From Entomortierella parvispora (lineage: Eukaryota; Mortierellomycota; Mortierellomycetes; Mortierellales; Mortierellaceae), in the NCBI GenBank assembly GCA_963573315.1, contig OY752148.1, forward strand, positions 2,099,263-2,163,262: DNA of 64,000 nucleotides, in the 5' to 3' direction. Numbering within the stretch: position 1 is the first letter of the stretch; each line of letters begins with the position of its first letter. The notes under the pieces were generated by a model, which made no database searches, was not told the DNA's origin, and saw only the letters and a program-made list of their open reading frames with translations. Both the position numbers and the translations under genes were made by a program. Positions 1 to 10,121 of this stretch are shown here, piece by piece.

Positions 1-361
1 CGTCAGGGGTATATTCCGGGGGAGGAGGAAGGGTCGAGATGATCCGCAATTCCGTTATTGTTCTCTCCAGCTGCTGCTGCTGCCATTCCTGTTGTATCGG
101 TCCCACTTCGCCAATTCCCCTCGCCTCCAAGTCCTCCATCTCGACTCGAACTTCCTCTGGTAGGTCTGGGTTGTAGGTTGGAAGAGGGTCAACATCTTCG
201 GCTGCAAGCTCAGCAGCCCTTCGAGCGGCTTCGGCCAGGCGTGCTGCTATAATAGGGGCTTGAACCCTCTTTTGCTGAAAGTCGATGCTCTTGCTGAGGA
301 TGAAGAGAAACACCAAGCCGCCTCCAACTCCCATCGCGTAGATCATTGTGTCAGCAACCAT
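1..361 (-). CDS. Single-pass membrane protein with PPxY motif (3' end outside window)
   Basis: Reading in from the left edge, 120 codons are open on the minus strand from an ATG at 361-359; the end lies outside the window. Residues 5-24 form one hydrophobic membrane segment right at the N-terminus. After it come an Ala/Glu-rich stretch, an LPTY motif (60-63), a Gln run and a PPEY motif (114-117). PPxY and LPxY motifs are known ligands of WW domains such as those of Rsp5/Nedd4 ubiquitin ligases, so an adaptor role is possible but only inferred. The layout (tiny lumenal end, one membrane helix, Pro/Tyr motif on the other side) matches the protein at 3770-4330, so the two look like tandem paralogues now separated by a transposon. 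No named family recognised. Confidence 0.7.
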   Translation of the reverse strand, partial: MVADTMIYAMGVGGGLVFLFILSKSIDFQQKRVQAPIIAARLAEAARRAAELAAEDVDPLPTYNPDLPEEVRVEMEDLEARGIGEVGPIQQEWQQQQLERTITELRIISTLPPPPEYTPD

Positions 362-680
362 GTTCCATGGAGGACATCCAAGTGAAGGGCAGGTGACTAA
401 GTGAAGGGAAGTGAAAAAGGGCAGTGAGATTAAAAGTGTGAGAGAGAGGCAACCCTTATGAAAGATCCCAAAGGGAAGGGGAAAAAAAGAGGTTGTGAGA
501 AAGGGCTGAGCCCCGACTGACAAAGAACGAACAGAAGGAGTTGGCGAAAGCAAGAGCGATATGTGTTGGATAAGGAGGATGCCAAGAGATGGCAGTGTGA
601 GCTTCCGCGGGGGGCTGCTTGTTCTTCTTTGAAGACGCTGTTTAGTCCCTGCATTGACCCTCCATCTTTTCCAGCCCTCG
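362..680. other. Upstream region of the first PPxY gene, left flank of transposon
   Basis: About 320 bases of promoter-side sequence for the gene at 1-361. I see no gene in it; the open frames here are short and run into the transposon terminus. With the transposon and one TA copy removed, this stretch joins 3614-3769 to give an original intergenic spacer of about 475 bp. Confidence 0.6.
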
Positions 681-682
681 TA

Positions 683-820
683 CAGTCAGTGCTCGCTTTT
701 GCAGAAAAATTTCTGCGAAAGCGGATTTCTTTATATTCCCTGCTCACCCATTGGTCAATTGGCCCTTTCTGCTCAATACTTTTATTCAGTCTGTGTTGCA
801 TCCTCCAACCTCCATAAAAT
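683..820 (+). repeat. Left 138-bp terminal inverted repeat of the transposon
   Basis: Identical, in reverse complement, to 3476-3613 over all 138 bases; similarity stops abruptly inside. It starts CAGTCAGTGCTCGC next to the TA duplication. Within it, near 701-717, lies a short palindrome built from GCAGAAA and TTTCTGC, a plausible transposase-binding or structural element. Confidence 0.95.
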
Positions 821-829
821 CATTTGGAG

Positions 830-3347
830 CTAGTGCCCACGGCGCTTCCTGCCTGGGAGCCATGAATCAACAATTTTTTTCTCCTCAGCCAGCCTGGCTT
901 TCTCTTCTGCTCGCTTCTTGGCCAGCTTGGCTTTGTCTTCTGCTCGTTTTTTTTGGTACACACCCTTCAACCTCCGGTATTCCTCGAGTCGCTCCGCCTG
1001 CTTTTCGATAAACTTGTTGAAGTAATCTGCGCTTTCACCATCGAAGTAGTCAGGGGTCACCAAAGAATCGGCCAAAAGTTGGAGCATGGTTGATTTGTCT
1101 GCTGAGGGTCCCGGCAGTTTGACAATGAACTTTGCCGCCTCGGTTAGATGTTGGTGGACTTTACCACGGATGGATTGCTCTGGTCCAGTACGCAAAGGCT
1201 GTTTATCATCTTCGTATCCGGATTCAGAGTCGGAGGTGTCCTCAGCCTGGAGGAAGAGTTCAGAAGTGTAACTATTGTTTCTAGTAAATTTGATCGTAGC
1301 CATCTTGAGAGGCGATCCACTCAAACTCTTTAGTCGAAGGTGGGACTTGACCGGTGATTCAATAAAGTCTCCGTCATTGCTACCATCGTCTGTGAGGTCG
1401 TCAAATTCCAAGATCGATGAACCTGAGGCTGGCACAATGAACTTCGCATTAAAATAACGGTCGTCCTCACTCTCCTTTGTAATGACTTTGTCCAAATAGG
1501 GGAGATTGTCGAGCATCTTCATGACAAGTGCAGACAGATGACTCTGAGTGCTGAAGACGGTGGCCACGCCGGTTACAATGGGGTCCTCTTTCGCTTCGCC
1601 CTTTTCGTTCACGACGGCGTTCTCTGGTTGACTGTCACAGTCCTCAATCTCCTCAATGACTGATTGATCCTCCTCTGGGGCAGATTCCACGCCGCTGAGC
1701 GCGTGCCTTATAGCAAGTGTTCGGGCCAGTGTAATGGCGTTTTGTTGTGTCTCTTCCAAGGCCTTTTCTACCTCAGTGTTATGATCGAGACAGTCAAGCT
1801 CTTCCGCTTTTTGGGTATCACTGATGATCGGGACATGGTGGAAACAATGGCGGATAGCCACCTCCTTGATGGCAGCCCAGGCCTGCACAATATATCGCCA
1901 TGCATCGAGATTGCTGATTCTAAAATTCAGTGGTGTTTCCTTTGGTTGTTCGGCTGGGTCAGCAAAGGGGTCCGCGAATGGGTCTTTGAGATACCTCATT
2001 GCTGTTTCCGCAAGAAGAATATCACGGTAGCGTTTTTTGAAGACTGCTATTATCCCAGCGTCCAGAGGTTGAGTAACGGACGTCGAGTTCTTGGGCAAAT
2101 AGGCAACGACGATATTAGGAATATGTCCTAGGTCATTGGCGATATTTGCGGCTTTCTCATGACAAGAACAGTTGTCAACCAGAAGCAAAACTCGACGAGA
2201 AGGGTTATTTTGAAGAACGTGCTTCTGAAAAAGGAGGAGCCAGTAGTAGAATGTGTACGTGTTCATGTAGTCCGCGCGCGTCTTTCTCTTTTTGGGATCT
2301 GTCTTGGAGAGCTCAAGCACTACTTGTGACTCTGGCTGAGGGTTGACGTCTCCTTCAGCTGGCTCTGCCGCTGGAGGATCTGTTGCAAATGGTCGCTTTG
2401 ATTCCTTCCAGTGAACGAAGTCGACGGAATTTTGTAACTCGGCATCAGTTTTGAAACCTTGAGGGAAATACTCGCCTGCACGTCAAAAAAAAAAAAAAAT
2501 TAGAAACAAGATCGCGTAGAACGACGCGCAGACCAGATGTTTTGATGAACTTACTGAGGATGAACGGCTTTACTTTGTCTGTTCCGGTCGCGTTTGTGCA
2601 GAACAATATAGACACGCGACTCGATACAGACTTGGTTCCTGACCTTTTCTCGTTGTCGACTGTCACGTTTGACATGGTCTGAAGGAATAGGCCGGACTCA
2701 TCAGCGTTGTAGACATCCGTCATCTTGAACGTCGCGATCAGCTCTTGAAGTGCTTTGACCTCATCTTTGATATTCGTCCATACAACAGAGTCAGCCTCTC
2801 CCCGCAGCCTCGTACGGGAATAGCCCCAAAACAACATGAACCTCCTAGCCCATCCATGCGAGAACTTGGGCCTGGGAAATGTCATTTCTCCGAATCTCTC
2901 TAGGAGGTGCTCGTAGACTATCATCGCTAGAAGTCTCACCAGCCATACGTCTACGGTTACTTTACGCTCACGCAAATAAATGATCAGCTTGTTCACTATT
3001 TTCTCGACAGGGTAGAAAGGCCGAACCCCTGCTCGAGCGTGATTGCGTTCGTGTTGGGATTGCTCAGGAACCATATTGATATGATCCATATTCTTGATCA
3101 TCGGAGCAAGCGCTCCTGACCTGAGACCATTGACCTTCTCGAAGTGGAGGACGCTCGGAGTCATAGATGGATCCGATGTTCCCAGCGATTTTCGGTACGA
3201 GTCGCAGTGCGCCATCCACTTGTCTACGAGATCCTTTTTTTGGGCGAGTGAAAGCCTGGCCGGCTCCTTGTCCACTTGTTTAGGTGCCAAAGGGCGTGGA
3301 GTATGAGAAGAGGAGACCGACCCGTGGAGTAACTTTTCTTGGGTCAT
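830..3347 (-). CDS. Pogo/CENP-B-type DDE transposase
   Basis: Two exons: 3347-2555 and 2475-830, with intron 2476-2554 (GTAAGT donor, TGCAG acceptor, poly-pyrimidine tract). Spliced length is 812 codons' worth of protein (811-812 aa). An HTH_Tnp_Tc5/CENP-B-like DNA-binding region lies around residues 110-190. The DDE_1 catalytic core follows: first Asp in NADES (about residue 216), second Asp in LLVDN (about 365), third Asp in QPLDAG (about 403), with 37 residues between the last two. The C-terminus is a Lys/Glu/Arg-rich, probably coiled-coil tail ending in RKRRGH. The start is the first in-frame ATG; an in-frame stop lies a little upstream. Frame preserved across the intron and all three catalytic Asp present suggest an active enzyme. 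This would cut and paste the surrounding element. Confidence 0.9.
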
Positions 3348-3475
3348 TGGGACGAATGATGGCCTCAAGATGTGAGACGAATGGCGTTGAGATTACATTT
3401 ATTGATGCCATCTGCATCGTTTGCTCTTTTGCATTGTGCTCATTCATGTGTACTCATGTCCCCCCGCACCTTCTC

Positions 3476-3613
3476 ATTTTATGGAGGTTGGAGGATGCAA
3501 CACAGACTGAATAAAAGTATTGAGCAGAAAGGGCCAATTGACCAATGGGTGAGCAGGGAATATAAAGAAATCCGCTTTCGCAGAAATTTTTCTGCAAAAG
3601 CGAGCACTGACTG
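3476..3613 (-). repeat. Right 138-bp terminal inverted repeat of the transposon
   Basis: Perfect reverse complement of 683-820, ending in CAGTGCTCGC-type terminus directly before TA at 3614-3615. Confidence 0.95.
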
Positions 3614-3769
3614 TACTCTGAAGAGCCGACCAAGTTTGGGCTGTAGCAGTCCAACGGAACTTTTTTTTTTTGTTTGAATGGACGAGGTCCCCTGCGAAAG
3701 TTTGCACAGGTTTGCGCACAAGACACTGCGTTCTTCTTGGTTTTGTTTTTGTTTATTTCTCACAAGTTG

Positions 3770-4330
3770 CTAGATGTGGACAATAATGGAGGGACAGAGG
3801 GCAGAAATGGGATACTGGCGGTGCTGAGGGGGCGATGGTAAATCCGGCCTTCTTGGTGACGAGGACGACTGAGCTGGTTCAGGTATTGAAGGCGATGCTA
3901 TCGTGACAACTATTGTCGGATTCCTGGTCGCCGATCTGGAGGCTCTGCTGCTACTGCTACCGTTGCCACTTCTACTTCGGGTCGGTATTACAGGGGAGTT
4001 TGCCTCAGCACTGAAAGGTGGCGGTGCATCGTATCCTGAGAATTCCAGATGCTGATCCTTGGGTGTGTACACAGGGGGAGGCACTTTGATCTCGCTGAAT
4101 GAGATCACAGACTCGTTGTCGAAGGAACGTATGATACGTTGGGTCATAGGGTCCTCAACCAAGACTTGACGACGTTCGGTGGCTATGAGGTCGACAGAAT
4201 TAGGCACAGTCGTTGGACCAGAGGCGGGCTGAGAGGGGCGTGTTCGTCTGTGCACGATATTTCCGAGGACTACGATTTTTGCAACGATGGCTAACCCTCC
4301 CAGAGCGTAGAGAAACGAGTTGTCGCTCAT
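3770..4330 (-). CDS. Single-pass membrane protein with PPxY motif
   Basis: An uninterrupted 186-codon frame from ATG at 4330 to TAG at 3772-3770. Residues 6-26 are hydrophobic (one membrane helix after a five-residue N-terminal end), followed by a basic HRRTR patch that would orient the bulk of the protein to the cytosol. Residues 85-88 form PPVY, a WW-domain ligand; PPPF follows at 103-106; the C-terminal half is rich in Ser, Pro and Arg and probably disordered. The arrangement is the same as in the protein at 1-361, and both lie on the same strand, so tandem duplication is likely. A TATA box lies at 4491-4498, about 160 bp upstream. No named family recognised; an adaptor role for an Rsp5-like ubiquitin ligase is inference only. 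Confidence 0.75.
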   Translation of the reverse strand: MSDNSFLYALGGLAIVAKIVVLGNIVHRRTRPSQPASGPTTVPNSVDLIATERRQVLVEDPMTQRIIRSFDNESVISFSEIKVPPPVYTPKDQHLEFSGYDAPPPFSAEANSPVIPTRSRSGNGSSSSRASRSATRNPTIVVTIASPSIPEPAQSSSSPRRPDLPSPPQHRQYPISALCPSIIVHI

Positions 4331-4490
4331 GATGGAAGGCGTTTGGGTATAAGTGTACGCCGTGGTGGATAACTTTTCTTTCTACTGGGTGTTGGGCCTT
4401 GGTTGGCAGTTTAGCGTGTTGGCGCTGATGTAACGCAGTAGAGACATGAAGTTGTTCGGAGTCTGTCCGATGGGACGGGACAGTGGGCAG

Positions 4491-4498
4491 CTTTTATA
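4491..4498 (-). promoter_or_regulatory. TATA box of the PPxY membrane protein gene
   Basis: TATAAAAG on the minus strand, about 160 bp upstream of the ATG at 4330. Confidence 0.6.
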
Positions 4499-5570
4499 GT
4501 TGTCCCCCTAGTCTGGACCAGGCCCCGCCCCTAGAAAACGACAAGCTGAGCCGTCTCGAGGTCGGGTGGACAGCTTTGGGCTCGTCCCAAGACGTTTGTT
4601 CGCGACCAGTCGGCAGTTTTGCAGTGGAGGAATAAAGTCTGCGATGTGACCGTGAGTAGCCCAATCGCGAAACGGTCAAAAGATTCCCTCCAGAAACCAT
4701 TGGACGCGTTGGTTTCATCCCGGAGGCATTCTTAGTCACCTCACCTCGCGCTTAAATTGACGCCCATTCACCCAAGGCAACAAAGAACACAACCATGTGC
4801 AAGTGAACGAATATTGTGTGGTCTTGTGCGCACTTTCATTGCTGTTGTGGTTGGCTTCCACAAGCCCTTCCTTCTTTGGTGGTTTCTTTCGTCCTCTCCC
4901 ATGACGAGGGTGTGGGAAAGCGAAGCACAAAGAACTCCGAGACAAGTCCGTGAACTGTGACCATTCATCTACAGGAACGACATTCACTCGTTCTTTGGTG
5001 CCTGCTCATCAGCCTTCTCAACTCTTTCTGCACCATCTCAACCGACCAGAGTATGGAACTGCGAAAGGGTACTTGCAATTACATCGATAGAAATTGGGCA
5101 GGACCAAGGAGGAACACTGCTCAGACCTGGCAACATACTCCGAGGCAAGCTCCGGTACGATTGCAGAGCCGTCCTAGGTGACCTGGACATTCGTCCTGAC
5201 GTGTGTACACGACCTACCGTTCTTTTTTTTTTTTTTTTTTTTTTTGCTTGGTCTGTTCTGGTAAGTCCCCGATGCCTCCAATATTCAGCGAGTTTGATCA
5301 GTGCCCAACGTTTCAGTTGGCATCCAGTCGATTCTTCCAGAAGGATCGAAGTTGAATCTCTCGAAGTTTTTCTATCACGTCTGTTGCGCTGAGGGGTCGG
5401 TATTAAGCTGCAGCAGTGGGGGGCACTGATGGCCTCCATTCAAAGTTGACAACAAATCTATGGAGAGGCAGGCAAACACTTTTTTTCTGAGCAAACACGT
5501 GGTCAATTGGGGACTCGAAACGCCTCTCTGGATATCTGCCTCCTCTTCCCTTTCTCACTTCCATTCCTTC
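4499..5570. other. Intergenic stretch without a recognisable gene
   Basis: Short frames only, none resembling a known protein. Contains a 23-base T run at 5223-5245. If the Stealth-like relic upstream once had further exons they should lie here on the minus strand, but I could not find the later Stealth motifs. Confidence 0.5.
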
Positions 5571-6279
5571 TTATCTTACCACATCACTCATGTTAGGGAT
5601 ATGATGGAGCTGATAGTCAACCGCAACTGAGTTGAACACAGGCAGGTTGTCTTTGTCCTGAAAGATCTGAGAATGATGGATGATCTTTAAGCCCTCGCGA
5701 GTCGCGGTCAGTCGCCAAACTGGAATTTGACCTCGAGGATCATCCCCCTGACCATGCACTACGGATGACCCATACTGATGGACGTTTCGAATCAAATTTA
5801 GCAATTTGTCATTGTCTCTCCATCTCCTCGAGGATTCGGTTGGTACCTTTGTCTCTTTGATGCCGAGGGCAAGAAAAACTTCATTTTTAGAGGCAAAGTG
5901 ATCTCTGCTTTGTCTCCAAGTGAAGTAGGGCCCGGTACCCATGTATACACCAAGTCGATAGAGAGTGACTTTAATGGCCTTATTGCTGGCGTCCCAATTG
6001 CTTCATCGTCTTCCTAAGATTTTAAAAGATGGGAAGAGTCACGATCCAGAAAACCATTCCTCGACCCATGACGGAAGTATGGGTCCGCGTAAGTTTTTGT
6101 CGCCTTTTGACCGACATGGACTTTCTCATGTATCCGCTGTTGTCGTTGTCGATGTTCCTGTTCACTGATCCAATCGCTATCCAGGGAAGACCATCGCCGC
6201 TTCCAACCTTTACAATAACTAGAATCCACTGAACAGCAAGGACACTTGACAGAAAAAGATGCCAGTGTCTGATGGACAT
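5571..6279 (-). pseudogene. Disrupted Stealth-family (GNPTAB-like) phosphotransferase gene
   Basis: Minus strand, in pieces in different frames. From ATG 6279 a frame encodes a short N-terminus and a hydrophobic anchor (about residues 5-24), as in a type II Golgi protein, and ends at a stop near 6022. A second frame gives EDDEA... leading to SIDLVYTWV (about 5950), the Stealth CR1 signature. A third frame, 5942-5571, gives SSRRWRDND, GQIPVW and LPVFNSVAVDYQLHHIPNMSD, which is the Stealth CR2 block. CR2 ends at a GTAAGA that could be an intron donor, but no further conserved blocks follow. Stealth proteins transfer sugar-1-phosphates from UDP-sugars. The change of frame between CR1 and CR2, and the missing rest, point to a relic; a gene with unusual introns cannot be ruled out. 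Confidence 0.6.
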
Positions 6280-6744
6280 CCGGAAAGAACTCACCCTCGT
6301 CGTCGAGAGATGAAAAGAGAAGGTTGTCGTGATATGGAAAGAGCGAACCAGAAATAGTCAGGAACGAGTGTTTGTTCAACACTCTCTTTCGCCACCGCAG
6401 TGAAATTCTTTTAACGACTCTTGAAGACAGAGGCACAGCTCCATTTTCTAGCTGAAGATGTGGAGACAATAAAACAGGCAAAGCAAATTGAAGACCACCT
6501 GCAAATTGGTTGGACAATTGGAAGACACTGCCCAAACGCTCTTGTGTGAATTCACCGTGTGGTTTTCAAAATTACTTGTGTTCTTGCTCACTTGTTTGAG
6601 GGTTGGCAAAGTATTTGCATGAATGAGAGCAAGCCAGCCTACTGTCGATCCCATAAAAGAGGGCCTTAAGCCGACACTGGGCCATTTTTCCTCAAACTTC
6701 CTTCCTCTTGACCCTCCCCAATCCCACAACCTTCCCTGACCAAG
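6280..6744. other. Intergenic region between Stealth relic and dynamin-like gene
   Basis: Promoter and 5' leader of the dynamin-like gene on the plus side and upstream sequence of the relic on the minus side. I see no additional gene. Confidence 0.5.
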
Positions 6745-8815
6745 ATGTTCGAAAATGTGGAGTACCAGAACATCATCGACAAGATCAACAAGATCCGCAG
6801 CTATGGCTTGAGCAAGATGCTCACAATCCCGCAGATCGCCATCCTGGGTGATCAGTCCAGCGGCAAGTCCAGTGTCCTTGAGGCCATCACCAAGCTTTCG
6901 TTTCCTCGGAGCATGGAGACCTGCACCCGCTTTGCTACACAGGTCAGCTTACGCCAGAGCGAGCGCGCCGCTTTATCGGCCCACATCGATGACGAGCCCG
7001 AGTTCAACAAGAAGTATCACTCCATGGATGCCACGGCCAACATTCATCCAATCATTAGTGAAGCCAATCGAATTCTTTGCTCAAGAGTGGAGATCAGCGA
7101 CAAGGTCCTTGAAATCACCATTTCGGGGCCAACCTTGTCGCCACTCACCATCATTGACCTCCCAGGTATTACGCACGATCTCCATTAAGAATAGACCAGT
7201 ATTCTCTGACAGCAAAAGGTGACGACTGTCCAGCTAATCATCTTTTTGTTTGTTCGTAGGCTACATTAACACGACCGTAGACGGGCAAGACAAGAGTATT
7301 GTGGAAACGATCCGAACCATCAATACTCGATACATCAAAGATAGCCGTACCATCATCTTGGCCGTTGTCCCCGCCAATGTCGACCTGAACAACATCTTTG
7401 TACTTGGCGAGGCAGAGCGTTACGACCCTTCGAACGAACGCACGATCCCCATCGTTACCAAACCCGATACGGTTGAAGAGGATCTGCTTCCAGCATTGGT
7501 TCACACCATCCAGAACAAACGCAAGCACATGAGGCTTGGCTACTTGGTTATGAAAAACTCCAGCTTCAAGGACATCGACATTTCCTGGGACGATGCTAAA
7601 AAACGCGAAGAGGATTTCTTCAATTCGTCGACCCTGTGGGGCGAGGTACCGGATAGCCGCAAAGGACGCGTCAGCGTTGAGCGATTCTTGGGCCAATTGC
7701 TGGTAGAGCACATCAAGAAGGAACTGCCATTCCTGAAGAGGGATGTTCTTGCGCTGATTGGTACCTGCGAGAAAGAGATCGCAAGCCTGGGTCCTCCTGT
7801 GTCCAGCGTTAACACTGCGAAGCAAAAGTACTTGGAAAGCATCATGAAGCTCAAAAGCTCGCTCGCCGAACTTCTTGACGGCCGTTATACCTTGGAGTAC
7901 ATCAATCGCCACAAGGCTAAATCTGCATCCGATCTGATGGCAAGGTTGACCATGGACGAGGTTGATGATTTAGTTGCGCCATCCCTGAGGAACGACCATG
8001 AGTTCATTCGGTCGTCGCTTTACAAGTTTTACGAGAGTTTCAACATGGCCTTGAACAGAGACAAATACATCCTGCCTACAGACAAGATCACCGAGATGGT
8101 CATGCGGTACAAGGGACGTGAATTGCCCGGCTTCACATCATTCTCCACTTTTACCCAGATCTACAGTGAGACACTGAGCCATTGGCACGAAATCACAAAA
8201 GTGCATGTTGGCAACATGCATGATTACTTTTTCAAGGCTGTCTCTGACTACATCGCGTTTACGACGGACCCTCTTCTGAAGGACACGCTGCTACTGGAAT
8301 TTGCAAAGTTCTACAACGCTCAAGTCATCAAAGTGGATGAGAACATCGAGAATATCTTTTTGGACGAAAGATCGCCGTTCACCATGAACAAGTACTACTT
8401 TGACAACATTGTTAAGAGTCGACAGGCAACGGCAGAGGAGAATATCCGCTCTCTCTTCAAAAAATTCAAAGACACCTATGATGGAGAAGAAGAGCAAGTC
8501 CAGGACAACTACGTGGACACCCTCAAGATCAGTGATTGGAACATCAACTACAATGACCGGCTCGGAGTTGAGGACTTGAAGGAGGCACTTCTGTCTTATT
8601 GCAAGGTGGCGCGTAAGCGAATTGTTGATGTCGTGATAATGCAGTCCATTGAGCGCTGCATGATCCAGCAAATCAACCTTTATTTCGATCTGTTGATCGC
8701 TGTCGACGAACACACCATCTCAAACATGCTTCTCGAGACTCCCTCAAAGATCGCGAGGCGCGATGATCTCCAGAGCCGACTACTTGTGCTCCGAAGAAGT
8801 CTCATGGAGCTGTAA
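6745..8815 (+). CDS. Mx/dynamin-like large GTPase
   Basis: Two exons, 6745-7165 and 7260-8815 (intron 7166-7259, GTATTA...CGTAG), giving 658 aa. Motifs in order: P-loop GDQSSGKS at 35-42, switch I Thr in ETCTRF, G3 DLPG at about 138-141 (its Gly codon is split by the intron), G4 TKPD at about 207-210. A middle/stalk region and a C-terminal GTPase effector domain (roughly 570-658) follow. There is no PH domain and no proline-rich tail, so it is a soluble dynamin-related protein of the Mx/Drp class rather than an endocytic dynamin. Such GTPases assemble on membranes and remodel or divide them; some Mx proteins restrict viruses, but nothing here shows that role. The start is the first ATG, in good context (CAAGATGTTC). 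Confidence 0.92.
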
Positions 8816-9320
8816 TTTGCACTGTTATGAGGTGGACGCGTCAAAAATACTCCCAGTTCATCGATACATAGTAGAAAGGTTATAAATAGTACTTTTGTGG
8901 ATAAAGCGTTGGAGAAGAGATGCCCCCACCATCAGTCCACCGTTCAATACGAAGCCGATCGTGTCAAACTACAAGTTGCTGTGCGGGCGGCAGCGCAGGT
9001 GCTTTCTCTGATCTTTGATCAGAATGTAGTTGGGGCCTTTTATCTCCGAGATCATGTCATTATCTGCGTCTGAACGCGCATAGAAAACTCGTTTGTTAGA
9101 CTCTTCATACTTTCTTTACCCTTTCATGATCTGTAAAGTTATATCGTCATTCGAGCCTACCTAATAAACCGGGGAATGGGCTCTGCGGAAAAACTGAAGC
9201 CGGACCTCTATAAAAACCAGGGCGAGCCAGAGGGGGAAACGACAAGTCAACTCTACGATCGTCCTCCTGCAACACACATCCACGACCCCAGTCTCCTCTT
9301 GAACCAAATTGACAACTACA
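8816..9320. other. Intergenic region with promoter of a small secreted protein gene
   Basis: Holds the 3' flank of the dynamin-like gene and, from about 9200, the core promoter of the next gene. No further gene seen. Confidence 0.5.
9209..9216 (+). promoter_or_regulatory. TATA box of small secreted protein gene
   Basis: TATAAAAA, 105 bp upstream of the ATG at 9321, with a C/A-rich leader between. Confidence 0.7.
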
Positions 9321-9716
9321 ATGCACTTTAAGACTACTCTCATTACCTTGGTCGCCGCCATCGTGGTTCAGGCCATTGACACTTCGGACTCGACCGATCC
9401 CTCCAAGCTCTCGATCATCGAGAACAACGTTGGTCCTCAGATCACGACGACGCGTCCGTTGTACACCCACCGGCACCATATCCACTATGGTGATCTCGAC
9501 CGGACCTACTACCTCGGCGGCAGCCGCGTCATGTACCGTCGCTCGGACGACGCTGCCAACGATGGAGGCCAAAGCAAGATTGCCGCGGCGGACACATCCG
9601 CTGATCCGCAGAGCGATGAGGATGACGATGACAAGTTCTTGATGTTCCCATATTACGGCTACCGTCGCTTCTACTCGCCCTTCTTCTACCGTCGCACCTA
9701 CCCCATCTTCTTTTAA
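9321..9716 (+). CDS. Small secreted protein, Tyr/Arg/Phe-rich C-terminus
   Basis: Single exon of 131 codons from ATG 9321. A typical signal peptide (MHFKTT then a hydrophobic core ending about residue 18, VQA) is followed by a soluble region with a His/Tyr-rich patch, a run of acidic residues (DEDDDDK, about residue 100) and an unusual C-terminus dense in Tyr, Phe, Arg and Pro. The mature protein has no cysteines. A TATA box at 9209 and a polyadenylation-type AATAAA near 9822 frame it as a real gene. Function unknown; the composition suggests a structural or surface-associated secreted peptide. Its architecture (TATA, short leader, about 18-residue signal peptide) is shared with the next gene. 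Confidence 0.8.
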   Translation: MHFKTTLITLVAAIVVQAIDTSDSTDPSKLSIIENNVGPQITTTRPLYTHRHHIHYGDLDRTYYLGGSRVMYRRSDDAANDGGQSKIAAADTSADPQSDEDDDDKFLMFPYYGYRRFYSPFFYRRTYPIFF

Positions 9717-10121
9717 AGTGGGGAGAGAACAACATCGACGCGGACAGTCAGAAGAGCATTTGTGGTCACTCGATGAACGCGAGATATCATAGAATGCCGG
9801 GCAGTCCACAACAGAAGTTTCAATAAAAAAAGTCCAGCTGATGCTCAACTGGATGCAAAACAAAACAAAGAAGGTACCTTGCCATCACTCATGTCCCCAT
9901 CAATTGATAGTGGTTCCTCCTTCCTCCCGAGACCCGATAAACACTCTAAATATTGGACTCACTTTGGGGAGTCCTACAGGCGAGCTCCCTACTGCTGACT
10001 ATAAAAACGAAAGGACAAACCTGTATTCCATTCCAACCATCTTCAGACTTGCAGCAACAGCCACTTCACACAATCACTACCACTGCATTCAAGTCTCTTC
10101 AAAAAACCGAAGACAATAGCC
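9717..10121. other. Intergenic region between two small secreted protein genes
   Basis: 3' flank of the first gene, including AATAAA near 9822, and the promoter and leader of the second, with its TATA box at 10000. No other gene seen. Confidence 0.5.
10000..10007 (+). promoter_or_regulatory. TATA box of Gly/Trp-rich secreted peptide gene
   Basis: TATAAAAA, 122 bp upstream of the ATG at 10122. Confidence 0.7.

Larger units (their letters stand above)
683..3613 (-). mobile_element. Complete pogo/Tigger-like (Tc1-mariner superfamily) DNA transposon
   Basis: A 2931-bp element bounded by perfect inverted terminal repeats of 138 bp and flanked by the dinucleotide TA at 681-682 and 3614-3615, the target duplication used by pogo/Tc1-mariner elements. 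It carries one transposase gene on the minus strand with a 79-nt intron and an uninterrupted spliced reading frame. Identical termini and an intact gene argue for a recent insertion. It sits about 320 bp upstream of the ATG of the gene at 1-361, between two tandem paralogues, so it may have changed that gene's expression (inference). No second copy or non-autonomous derivative is visible in the window. Confidence 0.95.

Noticed and set aside
430..801. Open frame overlapping the left transposon end
   Set aside because: Half of it is terminal-repeat sequence and the rest is purine-rich flank; no protein features.
5038..5439. Minus-strand frame of 133 codons with a Lys run
   Set aside because: The Lys run is the translated 23-base T tract; no similarity to the missing part of the Stealth gene.
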